A stretch of DNA of 64,000 nucleotides from Mesorhizobium sp. NZP2077 (GCF_013170805.1 NZ_CP051293.1:6268001-6332000), one strand, 5' to 3'; positions 17,485-26,275 are shown, numbered from the stretch's first letter. Notes: generated by a model from the sequence alone, not told the origin. Numbers and translations: made by a program.

Positions 17485-18458
17485 CCACCGATCAGCCCCA
17501 GGTGCTCATTGACGGGCTTCAATACTGCAACTGGTCGCGCGAGATCTTTCAACAGATGCGCCAGGGCGGCCTGACCGCGGTCCACGCCACTGTCGGTTAC
17601 CATGAAGGTTTCCGCGAGACGGTACGCCACCTCGTCGATTGGCGCACACGCTTCCGCGACAACGAGGACCTCATCCTTTTGGCGCGCGACAGCGCCGACA
17701 TCGAGCGCGCCCGCGCCACGAACCGGACGGCGATTTTCCTCGGCCTGCAGAACCCGATGCCGATCGAGGACGACATCGGCCTGATCGAAATGCTCTTCGA
17801 TCTCGGCATCCGCTTCATGCAGCTCACCTACAACAACCAGTCGCTTTTGGGCTGCGGCTGGATGGAGAAGGAAGACAGCGGCATCACCCGCATGGGGCGC
17901 GAGGCGATTGCCGACATGAACCGGCTGGGCATGATCATCGATCTGTCGCACGCGGGCGAGCGAACGGCGCTGGAAGCGATCGCGCTGTCGCAAAAGCCGG
18001 TGGTCATCAGCCACGCCAATCCGCGTTGGCTTTGCGACAGCAACCGCAATGTTTCAAGGACCGTCATGCAAGCGCTGCGCGAGAAGCAGGGATTGCTCGG
18101 CCTTTCGCTCTACCCGTTGCATCTTCAGCAGGGCTCGGAGACGACGCTTCGGCAATTCGGCGAAATGGCCTCAGCAGCCGCCGAGATCATGGGAGCGGAG
18201 CAACTCGGCATTGGCTCGGATCTTTGCCAGGACCAGCCCGACAGCATCGTGCGCTGGATGCGCGAGGGCCGCTGGACCCGCCAGGCGATCAGGGGCGCGA
18301 GCTTTCCGGCTCAACCTTCCTGGTTCAGATCGAACCTCGACTTTCCCAAGCTTTCGGAAGGCCTTCTGTCGGCGGGCTTCGGCAAGGTCGAAACCTCGCT
18401 CGTGCTTGGCAATGCCTGGCATCGCTTCATCGTCACTAGCCTCCTTAACGTTGCATGA
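17481..18458 (+). CDS. Membrane dipeptidase-like amidohydrolase (peptidase family M19)
   Basis: 325-aa metal-dependent hydrolase of the renal-dipeptidase family. Features: LIDGLQYCNW (in place of the usual HxD motif near the N-terminus), GIRFMQLTYNNQSLLGCGWM, GMIIDLSHAGERTALEAIA, PVVISHANPRWLCDSNRNVS and LGIGSDLC. The canonical N-terminal DGHND is reduced to DGLQY, so one metal-binding His/Asp pair is altered and the reaction may differ from dipeptide cleavage. It is translationally coupled to the ALDH, suggesting it frees or modifies the amino-acid-like substrate of the pathway. Confidence 0.75.
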   Translation: MTTDQPQVLIDGLQYCNWSREIFQQMRQGGLTAVHATVGYHEGFRETVRHLVDWRTRFRDNEDLILLARDSADIERARATNRTAIFLGLQNPMPIEDDIGLIEMLFDLGIRFMQLTYNNQSLLGCGWMEKEDSGITRMGREAIADMNRLGMIIDLSHAGERTALEAIALSQKPVVISHANPRWLCDSNRNVSRTVMQALREKQGLLGLSLYPLHLQQGSETTLRQFGEMASAAAEIMGAEQLGIGSDLCQDQPDSIVRWMREGRWTRQAIRGASFPAQPSWFRSNLDFPKLSEGLLSAGFGKVETSLVLGNAWHRFIVTSLLNVA

Positions 18459-18600
18459 CAGGAGACAAATCACCTCCCTGGCCTAGGTGGACCGCCTACC
18501 CCTCGCGAGCGCCAGCACGACCTGGGTCGTATCGTGGACAACGTCTGCTCTAAGGAAGTTGCGGAACTTACTCCCTTGACCGAGATAGACGCATCCGGCA

Positions 18601-18624
18601 GCTTTGGGGCCGGAAGCGGAACGT
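18601..18624. repeat. Intergenic hairpin-like repeat, copy 3
   Basis: GCTTTGGGGCCGGAAGCGGA followed by ACGT; same type as the sequence at 48577. It lies in the otherwise empty gap between the dipeptidase and the decayed gene at 18713. Confidence 0.35.
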
Positions 18625-18712
18625 CTGCTTCCGAGATGATAGAGCCAGAAAGCCGACCTTTGTATTCAGCGTAGTGGGCCAACTGCAGGCACGACGAACG
18701 GAGCGACGAGCC

Positions 18713-18905
18713 TTACTTCACCGTAATGGCCATACCGCTGAGATCGGCATTGACTTGCAGGCCTACCTGCTTGCCTGAGAGTTCGAGTTGGGCGCCTTTT
18801 CATTGGTCCTGACGATCACCTGGGCCGCCTTGCCGAGCGCGCAGCCACCGCCCGCCGCACCGTAGAGCCAGTCGCTCCGGCATTCGCGGCGTTGGTTCCT
18901 GGCCA
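18713..18905 (-). pseudogene. Decayed fragment of an unidentified protein
   Basis: The reverse strand reads YGAAGGGCALGKAAQVIVRT then NEK, after which a one-base shift is needed to continue LELSGKQVGLQVNADLSGMA and ITVK to a TAA at 18713-18715. The two halves look like one protein interrupted by a frameshift. I cannot name the family. It lies next to the secreted protein gene at 18911 and may once have been a membrane or secreted product. Confidence 0.4.
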
Positions 18906-18910
18906 ATAAC

Positions 18911-19696
18911 CTATTGCTGTTTTGTCGCAAGTTGACGCACCAAGGCCAACGCTTGGCGTTTGCAACCGCTGCTCACCATCCATCCAAGAACTTCCAGCGG
19001 ATTTTCAAGAACGGCGTTCTTTGGAAACGTTTTAATTTCGATCGACGCCGATGTCTTGTTGGTCTCGACGACAACAGATTTCACCTCGGGAGGAATACGG
19101 TCTGGAAGCGAGTAAGTGAGCTTACCGGCGCTCCAGACTATGCCGTTGAACGGCTCACCGTCGCCGATGCGAATCGAGAAAACCGCGCTCTGACCTATGC
19201 CCGAGCGCGCCAGAACCATTTCACCATCGCGGATGCAGGCAGGGGCGGATTCTTCGATGGACACTGCCCAAGGGTCGTCGAGGCCGCTCGGCGTGGAATA
19301 GTCGGTAGTGGTGCGCGAACCGCCGATGGACTCTGTTCTCTTGCGCTCATTTGCCAAGAGGACGGCTATCAGGTCAAGTTTTGAAGGCCCTTCGTTCGCG
19401 TTGGTAGTCCCCTGTAAACTGCCGGACGTCAATGCATCCTCCGTAACCACGAAGGAACTTGGACCCGAAAGCGCGTTCACGCTGCCGTCTTCGCCGAGCA
19501 GAGTGACGACCGTACCGGCTGGAACGTTGATGACGTCGCTTGGCATAAAGAGCTTGCCTGGCGGCAGTTCATCCACCACCGGCTGAGTCGACAGGACCAC
19601 GTACTGGCTGCCGGCTGCCGCGTGTTGCGCCGTCACAAGGACGGTCGTCCCGACGATCAGGGAGGCGATCTGCGAGGTCGAACGCCGGAGGCTCAT
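18911..19696 (-). CDS. Secreted protein of unknown function co-transcribed with CHASE2 cyclase
   Basis: 261-aa protein with an N-terminal signal peptide (SLIVGTTVLVTAQHAAA, cleavage near residue 28). The mature part starts with a beta-rich segment, LPPGKLFMPSDVINVPAGTV then VTLLGEDGSVNALSGPSSFV, loosely resembling FecR-type periplasmic domains. A Lys/Arg stretch (LLANERKRTES) and a second beta region with two cysteines follow. It begins 12 bases after the cyclase stop with AAGGT upstream of ATG, so the two form one operon. It may modulate the periplasmic CHASE2 domain of its neighbour (inference). Confidence 0.6.
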   Translation of the reverse strand: MSLRRSTSQIASLIVGTTVLVTAQHAAAGSQYVVLSTQPVVDELPPGKLFMPSDVINVPAGTVVTLLGEDGSVNALSGPSSFVVTEDALTSGSLQGTTNANEGPSKLDLIAVLLANERKRTESIGGSRTTTDYSTPSGLDDPWAVSIEESAPACIRDGEMVLARSGIGQSAVFSIRIGDGEPFNGIVWSAGKLTYSLPDRIPPEVKSVVVETNKTSASIEIKTFPKNAVLENPLEVLGWMVSSGCKRQALALVRQLATKQQ

Positions 19697-19708
19697 GTCA
19701 CGATGACC

Positions 19709-21706
19709 TTATTTCCCGACAAGGTGAATGTCTGCTCCGAACTCTCCGCTTGCAAGACGGTTATGGTGAAAAGCGATCAGGCCGTCTTGCGGGTAGTTTT
19801 TGACCAACAACTTAAATGCCGCTATCGCACGCGTGTCGCCTGCGGCAAGTAGGGCATACGCGTTCAAATACTCCTCGTAGAGTATCGTATTTTCTGGATT
19901 ACGTGTCATTGCCTCGAAAGTCTCGATGCCTTGGTTCTTGCCCTTAAGGTGTAGAACTCCAGCAGGGCGTAACAGGAAGCGCGTCGTCTGCCTCGCCACT
20001 TCGGAGCTGATGCAGTTTTTGGTGCCGATGTACTTGTTCGCTCCCTCAAGCCGGGCTGCGGCATTTACAGTATCTCCAATAGCTGTGTAATTGAAGAACC
20101 GATTTCCCCCGAAGTTGCCGACGATTGCCGGCCCGCCATGAATACCTATGCGCGTGGATCCGAGTGAATGGCCCCGTCGTGCCGATTTCTCTCGCAGCCG
20201 CTGCGCGTGGTCCTGCACAGCAAGTGCCAGAGACACCGCCCGCTCCGCTTGGTCATTTTGTGCTGCCGGAGCCCCGAAGAAGCCGACCACCGCATCGCCG
20301 ATGACCTTGTCGATGGTTGCACCATGCTCGATAAATAACTCGCAGAGCCCGTTCAGATATTCGTTCAATACATCTGCGAGCACCTCTGGCGCGAGTTGCT
20401 CGCTGAATGACGTAAATCCCTCGACATCAGTGAATACACAGGTGAGCTCACGCTTCTCGCCACCGAGATGGAGAGCGTTAGGTTCCTTGACAATCGCTGC
20501 AACAACGGCCGGACTGACATATTTCGAGAACGCGTTCTGAATGAACTGGCGAGCCTTGGCGTCCCGTCTCCAAGCCAGGAAGCCAACGAACGCCGACAGG
20601 CCGACCACAAGCAATGCAGGGGCGACCATCGGAACGAGGATTGCGAACCGCGCGAACGCCCACGCCTCGCTGATCCATACCAGCAGCACCGTACAAGCGA
20701 CCGCGACAGGTTTGAAGACCACCGGGATCGGCCGCCAAACGATCCACAAGCAGAACAGCCCGACAAGAAGCATTGGCGCATAGCCCACTGCAGGCCAAGG
20801 GGTCGTTATCCGATTCCCGGACACGAGCCTGGCTAACGAATGGGCGTGGATCGCGACGCCAGGGAGGACACCGATTTTCGCGCCGCTCAACAACGCGAAC
20901 GGTGTCGGATGACGGTCTATTTGCTGTAGGTCTACACCGATAAGAACATATTTCCCCTCGAACCAGCTGAGCGGTGCCAGCGGAACGGCCTGTGCCGGAT
21001 AGGTTGGAAAGCTGAAGGGCAGGCTGTTCGCCGTGCGGTAGTAGACCATCTCCTCCGGCCAGTGGCCACCACCAACGCCGGTTGATGCTGCGATCACAGC
21101 AGCAAAGCTTGGCATCCAGGCCCCGTCGCCTTCTCGACCGGGAAAGGCTCCACGGACCACGCCGTCGAGATTGTCATGCAACAATGCTGCAAGGCCCCGC
21201 TTTGCCGACGGAGCGAACGCGTTTAGATAGTCGGATTGCCTTTGGGTAAGGCCGTCAGTCCGCGAAGCCGAGGCGATCACCACAGGTACACTGGCGGTTT
21301 CGATGACAGTTTCGAGGCGGGAATCCTTTTCCGGCTCTGTTGCCTGGTCGAACAGCAGGTCGATGCCGATGGCAAGAGGGCGGGCCGACTCGATCCGAGC
21401 CAGGATGTCGGCCAAGAAGGCACGGTCCAGTGGTGAGCGGTATGGAAAATCCGCCAGGGTCTGTTCTGTTATTGAGACCACAACAATGTTGGGTGGAGGA
21501 TGGGTGAACGGCGAGATAGAGACCATCATCACGTCGCGCAGGATATTCTCCCACGGCGGTGACACGAGAGCAGTCGAGAGGGCCAGCAGAATCAAATAGG
21601 CGAGCGATGCGGCGATCCCATTTCGCCCAACGCTGACGATTCGGCTAAGTGTCCACACGCCGAAACAGATCCTTAGTGCCAGTGAAGCGATGCTCGCAGC
21701 CAGCAT
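19709..21706 (-). CDS. CHASE2-domain class III adenylate/guanylate cyclase
   Basis: 665-aa membrane sensor enzyme. An N-terminal membrane anchor (about 31-50) precedes a periplasmic CHASE2 domain (about 55-300; IVVVSITEQTLADFPYRSPL, AIGIDLLFDQAT, GKYVLIGVD). Three membrane helices follow (about 308-325, 333-350, 357-378). The cytoplasmic cyclase domain has D427 (FTDVEGFTSF) and D471 (VIGDAVVGFFG) as metal ligands, GIHGGPAIVGNFG and DTVNAAARLEG. By family it converts ATP (or GTP) to the cyclic nucleotide in response to an extracytoplasmic cue. It heads the operon with the secreted protein and is divergent from the caspase-like gene. Confidence 0.9.
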   Translation of the reverse strand: MLAASIASLALRICFGVWTLSRIVSVGRNGIAASLAYLILLALSTALVSPPWENILRDVMMVSISPFTHPPPNIVVVSITEQTLADFPYRSPLDRAFLADILARIESARPLAIGIDLLFDQATEPEKDSRLETVIETASVPVVIASASRTDGLTQRQSDYLNAFAPSAKRGLAALLHDNLDGVVRGAFPGREGDGAWMPSFAAVIAASTGVGGGHWPEEMVYYRTANSLPFSFPTYPAQAVPLAPLSWFEGKYVLIGVDLQQIDRHPTPFALLSGAKIGVLPGVAIHAHSLARLVSGNRITTPWPAVGYAPMLLVGLFCLWIVWRPIPVVFKPVAVACTVLLVWISEAWAFARFAILVPMVAPALLVVGLSAFVGFLAWRRDAKARQFIQNAFSKYVSPAVVAAIVKEPNALHLGGEKRELTCVFTDVEGFTSFSEQLAPEVLADVLNEYLNGLCELFIEHGATIDKVIGDAVVGFFGAPAAQNDQAERAVSLALAVQDHAQRLREKSARRGHSLGSTRIGIHGGPAIVGNFGGNRFFNYTAIGDTVNAAARLEGANKYIGTKNCISSEVARQTTRFLLRPAGVLHLKGKNQGIETFEAMTRNPENTILYEEYLNAYALLAAGDTRAIAAFKLLVKNYPQDGLIAFHHNRLASGEFGADIHLVGK

Positions 21707-21823
21707 ACCCGTTCAGGCGCATCAAGCAAATTGTGGCGGGCCACTCGTCCGCAGCCCCGGGGGCATAGCTCTTTTCGGTTGCATTAGCCTCTGCTACAGT
21801 TCCCTTGGGGAGCCGTTTCTGCC

Positions 21824-23452
21824 ATGCGCAGCGCTTTCATTCTTTTGGTTCTATTGCTTGCCACTGTTTCGGGACACGCAGTCGCCGAGAAACGCGTTGC
21901 GTTGGTCATTGGCAATTCGGCCTACCAGCATGCCGTCCAACTAGCCAATCCGAAGAACGATTCCTCCGACATAGCTGCCAAACTTGAAAGCCTTGGCTTT
22001 CAGGTCGTGAGCGACCAAGACCTCGACTTGGCGGGAATGCGTCGCACGGTCCGCCAGTTCTTGGAGAAGCTCGACGGTGCCGACATGGCACTTTTTTTCT
22101 ATGCCGGACACGGTCTGCAGGTGAACGGCAGCAACTATATGGTGCCGGTGGATGCACAGTTGTCCAGCTACAACGACCTCGACTTTGAGGCCCTTCCGAT
22201 CGACCTCGTACTTTCAGCGATGGAGCGCAGCACCAAGGTCAACCTCATCTTCCTAGATGCTTGCCGGGACAATCCGTTCACCGAGAAGCTTTCCCGCTCG
22301 ATGGGGACGCGCTCCGGTTCCGTGAGTCGGGGTCTGGCCAGGCTTGGCAGCGGAGTCGGCTCGCTCATAGCTTTCGCTACACAACCGGGCAATGTCGCCA
22401 TGGACGGAGCGGGGCGGAATTCTCCATTCACGACTGCACTGGTCGCGCACCTCGGCACGCCGGGGCACGATATCATGCGCGACCTCATGGATGTGCGCCG
22501 CGATGTGCTGGCCGCGACAGATGGCAAGCAAGTGCCCTGGGAGAACTCTTCGCTCACGGGCGAGGTAGTGTTGGAGCCTCTCGCAACGGAACCGAAGGCG
22601 GCATCTGCCCCCACTTCACAGTCGACGTTGCCGGACAATGCAGTCGAACTTGCATATTGGGCGACTATCAAGGACTCGACCGACAAGAGCTTCTTCGAGG
22701 CGTATTTGCAGCAATTTCCGGGGGGCGCTTTTGCACCCCTTGCGAAGTTGAAGATCGACGCGATCGACAAGCGCATCGAAACGGAACGACAGGTGGCGCA
22801 CCGGCCGGAGACGGAGCGCGCCAAGGGGACGGAAGTCGCAAGCCTTGAACACCCCGACCCGCTGGCGCAGTCACCGTCAGGCGACATAAATTCTGGCGAA
22901 CTTACGCTGGCCACTCAAGCGGAACTGGTTCGCCTGGGGTGCCTAGCCGGCCATGCCGACGGCAAGTGGGGCTTAAGCAGCCGCAAAGCACTTCAAGACT
23001 ATGCCGACCGGCAAGATGTCAAGCTTGCATCGTTGGAACCGACGGCGGGACTTCTGGAAAAACTAAGGGCGGTCGGAGCTCGTATCTGCCCGCTTGCTTG
23101 TGAAGTCGGAACGGTGATGCAGGGCGATCATTGTGTGCCTCAGACGAGCAGGCTAAGCGCCTTCAATGGCACATGGAAATTAGTCAGACGAGCCACAACG
23201 GATTGCGGCGACTGGCGAGAACTCTCAACATATCTCGTCATAAGTGACGGCAAAGTATCGTCTAGCTCCGGATTTACTGGAAGTGTTTCTAGCAGCGGCG
23301 CAGTCAATATAACGCATTCCTTTATTGATAAAGGAAAAAGAGGCGGGAACACCCTCACCGGTGTCATAAAAGGTAACAACGGAACTGGCAAATTCAAAGG
23401 GACCGGAGCCGGCAGCGGGTGTTCAGGGAAAATTGTCATGGACAGAATGTAG
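21824..23452 (+). CDS. Secreted caspase-like (peptidase C14) protein
   Basis: 542-aa protein with a signal peptide (MRSAFILLVLLLATVSGHAVA). Residues 23-250 are a caspase/metacaspase fold: KRVALVIGNSAY, the His motif FFYAGHGLQ (H96) and the Cys motif LIFLDACRDNP (C147), both catalytic residues intact. A linker with a charged helix (about 290-345) leads to a region like a peptidoglycan-binding domain (LVRLGCLAGHADGKWGLSSR, about 370-395) and a Ser/Gly-rich C-terminus with paired cysteines. Bacterial members are thought to cleave after Arg/Lys or Asp in signalling. It is divergent from the CHASE2 cyclase, sharing a 117-base promoter gap. Confidence 0.85.
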   Translation: MRSAFILLVLLLATVSGHAVAEKRVALVIGNSAYQHAVQLANPKNDSSDIAAKLESLGFQVVSDQDLDLAGMRRTVRQFLEKLDGADMALFFYAGHGLQVNGSNYMVPVDAQLSSYNDLDFEALPIDLVLSAMERSTKVNLIFLDACRDNPFTEKLSRSMGTRSGSVSRGLARLGSGVGSLIAFATQPGNVAMDGAGRNSPFTTALVAHLGTPGHDIMRDLMDVRRDVLAATDGKQVPWENSSLTGEVVLEPLATEPKAASAPTSQSTLPDNAVELAYWATIKDSTDKSFFEAYLQQFPGGAFAPLAKLKIDAIDKRIETERQVAHRPETERAKGTEVASLEHPDPLAQSPSGDINSGELTLATQAELVRLGCLAGHADGKWGLSSRKALQDYADRQDVKLASLEPTAGLLEKLRAVGARICPLACEVGTVMQGDHCVPQTSRLSAFNGTWKLVRRATTDCGDWRELSTYLVISDGKVSSSSGFTGSVSSSGAVNITHSFIDKGKRGGNTLTGVIKGNNGTGKFKGTGAGSGCSGKIVMDRM

Positions 23453-23946
23453 ATGGCATCTCGTGACCGAACGCGCGCGCGCAGTATTCAACCAATACGT
23501 TGTCGAAAGTCTCAATAGTCCCGCACTCAGAGGATTTCCCATCCTGAGTCACGTCTTCTACCTCAACTGGCAGCCGGGGAGCAGCATATCCCAAATGCGG
23601 AGATGGTCGGTGAGCTTGGGCCGCTTTCTGCTGCGCTGTTGGCCGCGAGGACGTAGCTGGGGCCGCCCTTGCTGACTCGGTTCGACTCAGGGGCCGAATA
23701 CGATGCCCAAGACAGCGGTCGAATGTACAGTGATATCGAACATGGCAAACTTTGAGGTTCTCCGTCTGCCCGTGCATCAAGCGGGATAACTCTAGTTTTT
23801 GCATCAAACGGTGCCGAAAACCCATAACTGGTAGGTCATCTGAAATCAGCGAAAGGATTCGCGCCCCGATGACCCTCCCCCAGTTTGCCTATGCAAATGC
23901 TCGCCGTCTCGTATCTCGTCGCCATGGTGGCGTTGTGGGCAGGCCA
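23453..23946. other. Gap without a convincing gene
   Basis: A 129-codon minus-strand frame spans most of it but is rich in Arg/Ser/Pro with no family feature, and shorter frames overlap on the plus strand. Probably decayed or non-coding. Confidence 0.4.
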
Positions 23947-24220
23947 TTAGCGACCGTCACGCGCCTTGGCGTAGGCGTTGCCGGTGCGCTTGGCGTCGGC
24001 CTTCGCATAGTCGGGCGTATAGATCAGATCGACGTTCCGACTTTGGCATTCGCCGCACTTCATCCTGGGCAGCAGCGTCGCGCATGGCTGGCGTGTCGGC
24101 GCCGAGCGTGTCGCGTAGGCGCACTAGATCAAGCTCCTGCCTATGGTTGCAACTGGCGTTCCGGCAATGCGCGGTGATCTGCATGCCCGCGTCTATCAGC
24201 GATTGGAATGTCCAGCTCAT
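23947..24220 (-). pseudogene. Frameshifted small zinc-ribbon-like protein
   Basis: From ATG at 24220 the frame reads MSWTFQSLIDAGMQITAHCR then NASCNHRQELDLVRLRDTLG and GADTPAM, matching the start of a small rhizobial protein family with two CxxC-type pairs. After this point the correct continuation, RMKCGECQSRNVDLIYTPDY then AKADAKRTGNAYAKARDGR, lies in the +1 frame and ends at TAA 23947-23949. The four Cys that would bind zinc are present only when both frames are joined, so a one-base insertion (or two-base deletion) has inactivated it. Confidence 0.7.
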
Positions 24221-24722
24221 AGGGGACACGATACTGGCGACTGGCCCGCACTGAATTTTCTGTTCGCTATTTGTTAGTGAACCTAATTGACTGCCGCTCG
24301 CTGGGAACCAAGCCGAAAAGCGCAAGTTTGGCAATTGATTTGAGCCAGGCAGGAAACGGGTGGCGGCTTCCTCGGCCAACGCCCAGACTCGCCCGATACT
24401 CCACGGGAGATTGATCGATGTTTGGATTGTTGTCGTTCCATGAGATCGCTGCAAGACGGGGCGACGGTCTGCGTCCAGAGTTCTTCGGCCTGCTTCGTGA
24501 GCAGCCTCTTCGGGAAAGGCTGAGGGTCATTACCGGTGGGCTGACGGAACCTAGCCAACTGTCACCTGCTTCCGATATGAGCTGCGAGCCATCGGCTTCT
24601 CGGCTTCCTGCGCATCGATAAGCGCAAATCTCCCAAGCGTGCCAGTGACGCCGGCGGCCATTGCTGGGTCATATCTGGACTTCGACTAGCGTCGGTCGCA
24701 TTCTCCGGTTAGGAGATGGGCT
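24221..24722. other. Gap without a convincing gene
   Basis: Several short overlapping minus-strand frames (about 85-90 codons) and one plus-strand frame exist; none shows a family motif or a clear ribosome-binding site. The right end holds AGGAG before the gene at 24723. Confidence 0.35.
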
Positions 24723-25073
24723 ATGGGCCTCCAAGGGCAAAAGGGTTCTCAGCCTAGAAGGCGGCGCAGACGTTCGTTGTTGGAGCAGCGGGCGCTAATC
24801 CCGGTCCTGTTATGCGGCGTTGCCGCTGCAAGCTACTTCATCCCGCAAAGCGAACAACACCCCCTTCCGACTGTGCATCGGCTGGGCGGGTCCAGCGCGC
24901 CGAATGGCTGCAACATAAAAGGCAATATGAGCGTCGAGACCGGCGGGCGCATCTATCACATGCCAGGTCAGCGCTATTACGACGAGACAGTGGTAAACCC
25001 AGCCAAGGGCGAGCGCTGGTTTTGCTCTCAATGGGAAGCGTGGTGGGCAGGCTGGCGAAAATCTAAAGTTTGA
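24723..25073 (+). CDS. Small membrane-anchored protein with sunset/nuclease-tail-like domain
   Basis: 116-aa protein. A basic N-terminus (RRRRRRS) precedes one membrane helix (about 25-41). The C-terminal half, CNIKGNMSVETGGRIYHMPG then QRYYDETVVNPAKGERWFCS, is the small domain found at the end of thermonuclease/ExoI-like rhizobial proteins (sunset type). Two Cys flank the domain. The nuclease part is absent, and such stand-alone proteins are common in rhizobia. Ribosome-binding site TAGGAGATG precedes the ATG. Function unknown; cell-envelope localisation is inferred from the helix. Confidence 0.7.
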   Translation: MGLQGQKGSQPRRRRRRSLLEQRALIPVLLCGVAAASYFIPQSEQHPLPTVHRLGGSSAPNGCNIKGNMSVETGGRIYHMPGQRYYDETVVNPAKGERWFCSQWEAWWAGWRKSKV

Positions 25074-25384
25074 CCATTCAGCTGCGGCCGGGAAGCTGTG
25101 GGCCAAGGGACTTCAGTCTTAGTTGAGCAATTACTAAGATGCCTATAGCTTAGGCAGTGCGGGGGACGATCCCAATCGCCAAAAGCCAAAACCCAACCCG
25201 CGATGGCCGGTGCCCACCCAACCCTAAAAACACTACAGCACCGGCCATCCTTTGGGGTCGCAGCCAGTCAGACCTTTGCGCCAATCGATACGAAAAACTT
25301 TCAATCTTTTGATTAGAGATCGCTAACATGCTATCTGTTTCGTGAGAGGCGGAACATGGGACAGCCGCACGATATTTTGCATTC
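25074..25384. other. Gap without a convincing gene
   Basis: Only short shadow frames. The right end encodes in frame the hydrophobic stretch RYFAFVWIAFAGDADA that looks like the signal peptide of the next gene, but it has no start codon. Confidence 0.35.
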
Positions 25385-25735
25385 GTGTGGATTGCCTTCG
25401 CCGGCGATGCCGACGCCCACGACTGGTACACAGGTAAGACCGACCCTGTTCTCCACTATCGATGCTGCGGCAAGCGAGATTGCCACCCGATCGATTCCAG
25501 CGATGTCAGATCAACAAGAGAAGGTTACCACGTCAAGCAACCTCATCCATACTTTCGAAATGATCCGCCAACAGGGGAATGGTTTATCCCACGAGAGCGT
25601 GTTCAAGCAGCTCCGCACGAGCAATATCATATCTGCGAGACTTTGGTGCCAACGCGCCGCGAAGGTGGATTCAGAATGAAATGGACGTGCTTCTTCGCGC
25701 CTAGGGGAACAAGTTCGATCCAGCCACTTCGTTAG
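25385..25735 (+). CDS. Small secreted Cys-containing protein, start lost or unclear
   Basis: The frame encodes HDWYTGKTDPVLHYRCCGKR followed by DCHPI, the conserved core of a small periplasmic family in rhizobia (HDWYTG with CCG and DC), then WFIPRERVQ, YHICETL and WTCFFAPRG. The preceding in-frame residues YFAFVWIAFAGDADA would make a good signal peptide, but the only usable start is GTG at 25385 inside it; an in-frame TGA at 25343-25345 closes the frame upstream with no ATG/GTG/TTG between. The gene is therefore either N-terminally damaged or has a non-standard start. It overlaps convergently the split ORF ending at 25701. Confidence 0.55.
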   Translation: MWIAFAGDADAHDWYTGKTDPVLHYRCCGKRDCHPIDSSDVRSTREGYHVKQPHPYFRNDPPTGEWFIPRERVQAAPHEQYHICETLVPTRREGGFRMKWTCFFAPRGTSSIQPLR

Positions 25736-25826
25736 ATGGTGTCTCTGCCGGCCATATCTGCTTGTCACCCAGCATCAAGCGGTAACTTCCATCCAGACGA
25801 TCGGTGACGGTCTCCGCCTCTACCCA
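25701..25826 (-). pseudogene. C-terminal part of a small ORF split by IS66
   Basis: 42 codons including TAG (25701-25703): WVEAETVTDRLDGSYRLMLG then DKQIWPAETPSNEVAG. It abuts the left end of the IS66 element. Joined across the 8-bp target duplication to 28677-28763 it restores an uninterrupted 70-aa frame (29 + 41 residues). The product is a small hypothetical protein with no recognised family. Confidence 0.6.
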
Positions 25827-25921
25827 GTACGCCTCCGGCGAAGGCCGCCTTGCGCGAGCATGGCACGGTAGCGAGGCTGCGCTCTTAAGGTCGTCCTTAC
25901 GAGCGAAGTTAGCAGCACAGC

Positions 25922-26275
25922 ATGAGCCATGTGACGTTATTGACCGGACCGGAGCGTCGTCGTCGTTGGCGTGAAGAGGATCAGTTCCGGATACTGGCCG
26001 CGGCATTCGCGCCCGGGGCCACGGTGGCAGCGGTAGCGCGTCAGTACGATGTCGCGACCAGCCTGATCTATAAGTGGCGCCGAACGCTGAGAGCCCGCGA
26101 GACAGGCTTTGCGGAAGTTGTCGTGGTTCCCGATGAGCCTGTCGCCGCTTCGGTGCCGGCGGCGGCCCCAGCGGTGATCGAGCTGGAGATCGCCGGCAAG
26201 GTGCGGCTGCGGATTCCGCTGACCACACCGCCGACACTCGCGGCGGCGATGGTGAAGGCGCTGGGCGTTTCATGA
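25922..26275 (+). CDS. tnpA: IS66 accessory protein TnpA
   Basis: 117-aa protein with a helix-turn-helix of the transposase-8 type (RRRRWREEDQFRILAAAFAP, then VARQYDVATSLIYKWRR). It is needed with TnpB and TnpC for IS66 transposition. Its last bases overlap the tnpB start (ATGA at 26272-26275), showing coupling. Confidence 0.85.
   Translation: MSHVTLLTGPERRRRWREEDQFRILAAAFAPGATVAAVARQYDVATSLIYKWRRTLRARETGFAEVVVVPDEPVAASVPAAAPAVIELEIAGKVRLRIPLTTPPTLAAAMVKALGVS

Noticed and set aside
23436..23825. 129-codon minus-strand frame after the caspase gene
   Set aside because: Overlaps the caspase 3' end and has no recognisable family or ribosome-binding site.
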